This document shows, piece after piece, positions 19,096 through 22,396 of a stretch of 22,396 nt of DNA. Source of the DNA: Rhodospirillaceae bacterium CCH5-H10. Its GTDB lineage: Bacteria; Pseudomonadota; Alphaproteobacteria; Reyranellales; Reyranellaceae. The DNA lies in NCBI GenBank assembly GCA_001557035.1, contig LSKJ01000115.1, forward strand, positions 1 to 22,396. The letters are read 5' to 3'. The notes under the pieces were generated by a model. It ran no database searches. It was not told the origin of the DNA and was given only the letters and a program-made list of their open reading frames with translations. Within the stretch, counting starts at the first letter, position 1. Every line of letters starts with the position of its first letter. The position numbers were made by a program, and so were the translations under genes.

Positions 19096-19869
19096 TCAGT
19101 CGACGCCCTCGGCCCACGGGGCCCAGAGATGCGCCAGCAAGACGACGGCGCCGTAGAGCACGAGGCCCACGACGGAAATCCACACCAGGGCTGCGAACGC
19201 CACCGAGGTGTTCATGCTGCTCTGCGTGGTGACGATGACGTAGCCCAGGCCACGCTGGGAGGCCACGAACTCGCCGACAATGGCGCCGACCACGGCGGCG
19301 GTCGCGGTGATTTTCAGCGCGCTCAGGATGTACGGCAGCGCGTTGGGAATGCGGATCTTGACGAAGATCTTCCATTTCGGCGCGTTGAAGACGCGGCCGA
19401 GATCGAGCATGTCCGGCTCGACCTGGGAGAGGCCGACGGCGGTGTTGATGACCACCGGGAAGAAGCCGATCAGCGCGCCCATCAGCATGTTGGGGAAGAT
19501 GCCGTACCCCATCCAGATGAGGAACAGCGGCGCGATCGCTACCTTCGGGAGCGTGTTCACGAATACCAGGAACGGCACCAGGGCGTTGGCGAGTATGGGC
19601 GACCAGGCGATGGCCACGCCCAGCGCGACGCCGACGACGGCGGCCATCAGGAAGGCGCCGATGATCTCCAGCGTCGTCGTCCAGAGATGGCCCGCCCAGG
19701 CCGTTTCGCCATGCCAGAGCGCGTTCCAGACCGAGAGCGGGGAGGGGAGAAGATACTCGCGGATGCCACCGAAGGTGACGGCGGCCTGCCAACTCGCGAG
19801 CAGGAAAGCGAACAGAGCGAGAGTCGGCCAGTATTGCCGGCTGAGCGCACCCAATTTCGTCATGCGCAT
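19096..19869 (-). CDS. ABC transporter permease, NitT/TauT type
   Basis: The 257-residue protein has about six membrane spans and a binding-protein-dependent transport domain. The cytoplasmic EAA-type loop is visible as L-G-R-V-F-N-A-P-K-W-K-I-F-V-K-I-R-I-P (about 164-182), which docks on the ATPase. The N-terminal Y-L-L-P-S-P-L-S-V-W segment and G-E-F-V-A-S-Q-R-G-L-G-Y block are hallmarks of the SsuC/TauC/RibX group. An ATG at 19863 is an alternative start two codons in; the palindrome CATGCGCATG covers both. It heads the minus-strand transporter genes and is divergent from the sugar isomerase gene across 102 bp. No TPP-riboswitch-like leader is evident, which argues against a thiamine-precursor transporter. 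Confidence 0.93.
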   Translation of the reverse strand: MRMTKLGALSRQYWPTLALFAFLLASWQAAVTFGGIREYLLPSPLSVWNALWHGETAWAGHLWTTTLEIIGAFLMAAVVGVALGVAIAWSPILANALVPFLVFVNTLPKVAIAPLFLIWMGYGIFPNMLMGALIGFFPVVINTAVGLSQVEPDMLDLGRVFNAPKWKIFVKIRIPNALPYILSALKITATAAVVGAIVGEFVASQRGLGYVIVTTQSSMNTSVAFAALVWISVVGLVLYGAVVLLAHLWAPWAEGVD

Positions 19870-19871
19870 GG

Positions 19872-19934
19872 TGCGATGAAACTGTTCACCGCTTTTGTCC
19901 CGCTGATATCATGCAGCCCCATGCGATGAGACTG
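19872..19934. repeat. direct repeat pair in the divergent intergenic region
   Basis: TGCGATGAAACTG (19872-19884) and TGCGATGAGACTG (19922-19934) differ at one base out of 13 and lie exactly 50 bp apart, start to start. Both are in the 102-bp space between the transporter permease and the sugar isomerase. They flank a candidate plus-strand promoter, one copy just upstream of its -35 box and one just downstream of its likely start site. This is how paired operator sites for a dimeric regulator are often placed. No regulator gene is in the window. Confidence 0.45.
19885..19912 (+). promoter_or_regulatory. candidate promoter for the isomerase-enolase-epimerase genes
   Basis: TTCACC (19885-19890) and TATCAT (19907-19912) are separated by 16 nt. 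The -10 box matches five of six consensus positions and the -35 box four of six. Transcription would start near 19919, leaving about 50 nt before the GTG at 19972. The direct repeats lie on both sides of it. The call rests on consensus likeness only. Confidence 0.35.
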
Positions 19935-19971
19935 GCGAACGCGCATTTGCCCGTCAAGGCGAGGTTCGTCC

Positions 19972-20790
19972 GTGAAGCTTTCCCTCTGCAACGAAGTCAT
20001 CCGCGAACTCGCGTTCGAGCGCCAATGCGCTCTGGCGGCGGCGCTCGGTTACACGGGTCTCGAAGTCGCGCCCTTCACCCTGGGCGACGATGCATGGCGC
20101 ATGCCGGCGGCGCGGCGCGCCGAAGTCCGGCGGGCCTGCAGCGACGCGGGTATCGAGGTGAGTGGCCTGCACTGGCTGCTGGCGGCACCCGCGGGGCTCT
20201 CGATCGCGAGTGACGACCGTGCCACGTGGCAGCGCAGCCTCGACGTGATGCTGGCGTCGGTCGATCTCTGCGCCGAGCTGGGCGGTGCCTATCTCGTCCA
20301 TGGCTCTCCCGGCCAGCGCCGTGTCGCCCAGCCGGACGACGCAAAGCGGGTGGAGGAAGCCTGGGCGGCCGCCGCTGCCGCGTCGGAGAAAGCGGGCGTC
20401 GTCTATTGTCTTGAGCCGCTGGCCCGGCCGGATTGCAACTTCGTCAATACGCTTGCCGACGCTGAAGCCGTCGTGAAGCGCATCGGCAGCCCAGCCTTCC
20501 GTTTGATGGTGGACACTTTGGCATCGAGCCTGGAGGAGAGAGAGCCGGTCGCCGATGCGATCCGTCGCTGGATGCCGACCGGGCTGATGGCCCATGTCCA
20601 GTTCAACGATCGCAACAAGCGCGGGCCGGGCGAGGGTGCCGACAAGTTCGCGCCCGTGGTCCAGGCGTTGCGCGACACCGGCTATGGGGGCTGGGTCGCG
20701 ATGGAGCCGTTCGTCTATGAGCCCGACGGTCCGACTTGTGCTGCGCGCATGATCGGCTACGTGCAGGGTCTGCTGGAGCAAAACCCATGA
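19972..20790 (+). CDS. sugar phosphate isomerase/epimerase family protein (TIM barrel)
   Basis: The 272-residue product belongs to the xylose-isomerase-like TIM-barrel (AP_endonuc_2) family. The four expected metal ligands are placed as in tagatose/psicose epimerases: Glu148 in C-L-E-P-L, Asp181 in M-V-D-T, His208 in A-H-V-Q-F-N-D, and Glu245 in M-E-P-F. Members isomerise or epimerise sugars or sugar acids, or act in inositol breakdown; the substrate is open. The start is GTG at 19972, preceded by GAGG 7 nt upstream. Its stop overlaps the next ATG (ATGA), so it is translationally coupled to the enolase-superfamily gene. It is the first gene of a plus-strand cluster that continues past the window. 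Confidence 0.9.
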   Translation: MKLSLCNEVIRELAFERQCALAAALGYTGLEVAPFTLGDDAWRMPAARRAEVRRACSDAGIEVSGLHWLLAAPAGLSIASDDRATWQRSLDVMLASVDLCAELGGAYLVHGSPGQRRVAQPDDAKRVEEAWAAAAAASEKAGVVYCLEPLARPDCNFVNTLADAEAVVKRIGSPAFRLMVDTLASSLEEREPVADAIRRWMPTGLMAHVQFNDRNKRGPGEGADKFAPVVQALRDTGYGGWVAMEPFVYEPDGPTCAARMIGYVQGLLEQNP

Positions 20791-22232
20791 AAGTGAAGGT
20801 TGAGGCGGTCGACCGCTTCGAGCGAGACCACCGCCTGCGCCTGCCGTTCCGTTTCGGCGTCATCACGGTGACACAGGGCATCCAGGCGATCATCCGCGTG
20901 CGGATCGCCCTGGAAGACGGTCGCAAGAGCGAGGGCGTCGCCGCCGAGGCGCTGGGCGCCAAATGGTTCGAGAAGAGTCCGGACTTCTCCGATGCGCAGA
21001 ATCTCGACCAACTCCGTCAGGCGCTGCAACTCGCCATCGACCACTACACGGCACGCGGCTTCGACACGCCGTTCGGCCTTTATGCCAGCAGCTATCGCCA
21101 GCAGATCGCGCGCGGCGCCGAGCTTGGCCTCAATCCTCTGGTCGCCTCATACGGGCCGGCACTGCTCGACCGCGCAATCATCGATGCGGTGGGCAAGGCG
21201 ACGGGACAGTCCTTCGCACAGATGATCGCCGCCAACATGCCGGGGATCGCCGCGACGGACCTGACGCCCGACATCGAGGCGGGGCATCTCGCAGGTTTCC
21301 TTGCTGGATTAAAGCCGCAATCCTCGATCGATCTTCGCCATACGGTGGGCCTGGTCGATCCGCTGACGACGGCGGAACGGCCGGCGTCGGAGCGCGTGAA
21401 CGACGGGCTGCCGGAGACGCTGGAAGAGGTCGTTTCCTACTATCGCGGGCGCTACTACAAGCTGAAGGTCGGCGGCGACATCAAGGCCGACCTCGACCGG
21501 CTGACCCGCATCGCCTCGGTGCTGGATGCGGCGGCGGGCGACTACAAGGTCACGTTCGACGGCAACGAGCAGTACGACGATGTCGACGGCATCGTCGAAC
21601 TGTGGCGCAAGGTGGAAGAAACGCCGGCGCTGGCGAGGATGGTCAAGGCGACGCTGTTCATCGAGCAGCCGATCAAGCGCCAGGCGGCGCTCAGCCGGCC
21701 GGTCACGGCACTGGCCAAGTATCGACCGGTCATCATCGACGAATCCGACGGCGAACTGTCGACGTTTCCCAAGGCGCTGAAGCTCGGCTATGCCGGCGTT
21801 TCGAGCAAGAACTGCAAGGGCTTCTACAAGTCGATCCTCAACGCCGCACGCGTCGCCAAGCTCGGTCCGGGATACTTCATGTCGGCCGAGGACCTGACGA
21901 CGCAGCCCGGCGTCAGCGTCCAGCAGGACCTCGCGCTGGTCTCGTTGCTCGGCCTCACCCATGTCGAGCGCAACGCCCATCACTTCATCGACGGCATGTC
22001 GTCGGCTCCCGATGCCGAGCAGAGCGCCTTCGTCGCGGCGCATCCCGATCTCTACGAGAGGCAGCCCGGCAAGCCGGCGCGTCTCAAGGTCCGCGACGGT
22101 GCGCTCTCATTGCGATCGCTGGGCTGTCCGGGCTTCGCCGTGGGTGCCGATCTCGATTTCGCGGCGCTGCGGTCGATGCAGGTCGCGCCGCCCGCGCGAC
22201 TGACGCCGGCCCATCCTGGAGGCAAGAAATGA
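20787..22232 (+). CDS. enolase superfamily protein (mandelate racemase/muconate cycloisomerase-like)
   Basis: From the ATG at 20787 the product is 481 residues, clearly longer than the usual 350-420 of the superfamily. The C-terminal barrel shows the expected residues: K-L-K (Lys225, Lys227), metal ligands Asp258 in F-D-G-N, Glu293 in I-E-Q-P and Asp318 in I-I-D-E-S, and Lys341 in S-S-K-N-C-K-G. Lysines on both faces of the active site resemble the muconate cycloisomerase/dipeptide epimerase subgroup rather than the His-Asp mandelate racemase type. The enzyme should abstract a proton next to a carboxylate, for example in dehydration or epimerisation of an acid sugar. It overlaps the genes on both sides by 4 nt. 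I do not recognise a characterised orthologue. Confidence 0.85.
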   Translation: MKVKVEAVDRFERDHRLRLPFRFGVITVTQGIQAIIRVRIALEDGRKSEGVAAEALGAKWFEKSPDFSDAQNLDQLRQALQLAIDHYTARGFDTPFGLYASSYRQQIARGAELGLNPLVASYGPALLDRAIIDAVGKATGQSFAQMIAANMPGIAATDLTPDIEAGHLAGFLAGLKPQSSIDLRHTVGLVDPLTTAERPASERVNDGLPETLEEVVSYYRGRYYKLKVGGDIKADLDRLTRIASVLDAAAGDYKVTFDGNEQYDDVDGIVELWRKVEETPALARMVKATLFIEQPIKRQAALSRPVTALAKYRPVIIDESDGELSTFPKALKLGYAGVSSKNCKGFYKSILNAARVAKLGPGYFMSAEDLTTQPGVSVQQDLALVSLLGLTHVERNAHHFIDGMSSAPDAEQSAFVAAHPDLYERQPGKPARLKVRDGALSLRSLGCPGFAVGADLDFAALRSMQVAPPARLTPAHPGGKK

Positions 22233-22396
22233 GCGCCAACCTTCCGGCCCGCTTCGAGAGCGTCGAAGCCGTCGAGGACTTCATGACTGCTCCGTCGGCC
22301 GAGCTGGTGGCCGACCTCGCGGCGACGCCGGGCGACATCCTCGTGCTGGGCGTCGGCGGCAAGATGGGCCCGACGCTCGCGCGCATGGCCAAGCGG
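22229..22396 (+). CDS. NAD-dependent epimerase/dehydrogenase-like protein, N-terminal part
   Basis: The first 56 codons of a gene that continues past the window. It starts with ATG at 22229, overlapping the previous stop as ATGA, with GGAGG at 22217-22222 as ribosome binding site. After about 34 residues comes a strand and dinucleotide loop, D-I-L-V-L-G-V-G-G-K-M-G-P-T-L-A, with the G-x-G-G-x-x-G pattern of extended short-chain dehydrogenases and sugar epimerases. Coupling to the enolase-superfamily and isomerase genes suggests it acts on the same sugar or sugar acid, for example as an oxidoreductase or epimerase. The catalytic Y-x-x-x-K is not in view, so the activity cannot be judged. Confidence 0.75.
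   Translation, partial: MSANLPARFESVEAVEDFMTAPSAELVADLAATPGDILVLGVGGKMGPTLARMAKR

Noticed and set aside
19870..19971. TPP riboswitch upstream of the NMT1/THI5-like transporter
   Set aside because: I looked on the minus strand for the conserved thi-box sequences and found none in the 102-bp leader.

Overview
The window looks like a piece of chromosome from a GC-rich (roughly 65-70% G+C), metabolically versatile alphaproteobacterium. Pointers are the Asp-rich (Mg-type) HemB, clustered acyl-CoA/valine catabolism, a class III CoA-transferase, a NitT/TauT-type ABC transporter, frequent GTG starts and very tight ATGA/GTGA gene junctions. The overall flavour resembles Bradyrhizobium/Reyranella-like soil bacteria, but the genus is a guess. 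Coding density is very high: no gap exceeds about 105 bp. I see no tRNA, rRNA, IS element, phage gene or CRISPR array.

Layout from left to right. (1) 1-219 (+) is the tail of a HlyC/CorC-type protein. (2) 236-4721 (-) is a three-gene run: EamA-type exporter, CaiB/BaiF CoA-transferase, penicillin-acylase-family Ntn hydrolase. (3) 4751-6880 (+) holds two tandem paralogous YheT-type alpha/beta hydrolases joined by a GTGA overlap, then a 44-residue single-membrane-span protein that is easy to miss. (4) 6884-8379 (-) is hemB followed by an ATGA-coupled Nudix hydrolase. (5) 8469-15218 (+) is an eight-gene directional run. It opens with three valine-catabolism enzymes (isobutyryl-CoA-dehydrogenase-like, 3-hydroxyisobutyryl-CoA-hydrolase-like, 3-hydroxyisobutyrate dehydrogenase) and continues with a LigE-like GST, a MaoC hydratase, a YgiN-like monooxygenase, a CorA transporter and a second, long GST. 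(6) 15215-19869 (-) contains permease, substrate-binding protein and ATPase of a NitT/TauT-type importer, then glutaryl-CoA dehydrogenase and a TauE/SafE permease. (7) 19972-22396 (+), divergent from the importer, is a tightly coupled cluster: TIM-barrel sugar isomerase/epimerase, a long enolase-superfamily enzyme, and the start of a Rossmann-fold epimerase/dehydrogenase that runs off the window.

How the genes may work together. The valine module covers isobutyryl-CoA to methylmalonate semialdehyde except for a classical crotonase-type hydratase. The MaoC protein could fill that hole, and the GST could deal with thiol-reactive methacrylyl-CoA; both are inferences. The right-end cluster has the architecture of an undescribed sugar or sugar-acid catabolic route, because three enzymes that would suit successive steps overlap by 4 nt at each junction. 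The 102-bp region between it and the divergent importer carries a near-perfect 13-bp direct repeat flanking a candidate promoter.

Most of the window is ordinary metabolic chromosome. The points most worth pursuing are the right-end cluster, the GST/MaoC association with valine catabolism, the repeat at 19872-19934, the hemB leader pairing, and the small membrane protein behind the tandem hydrolases.
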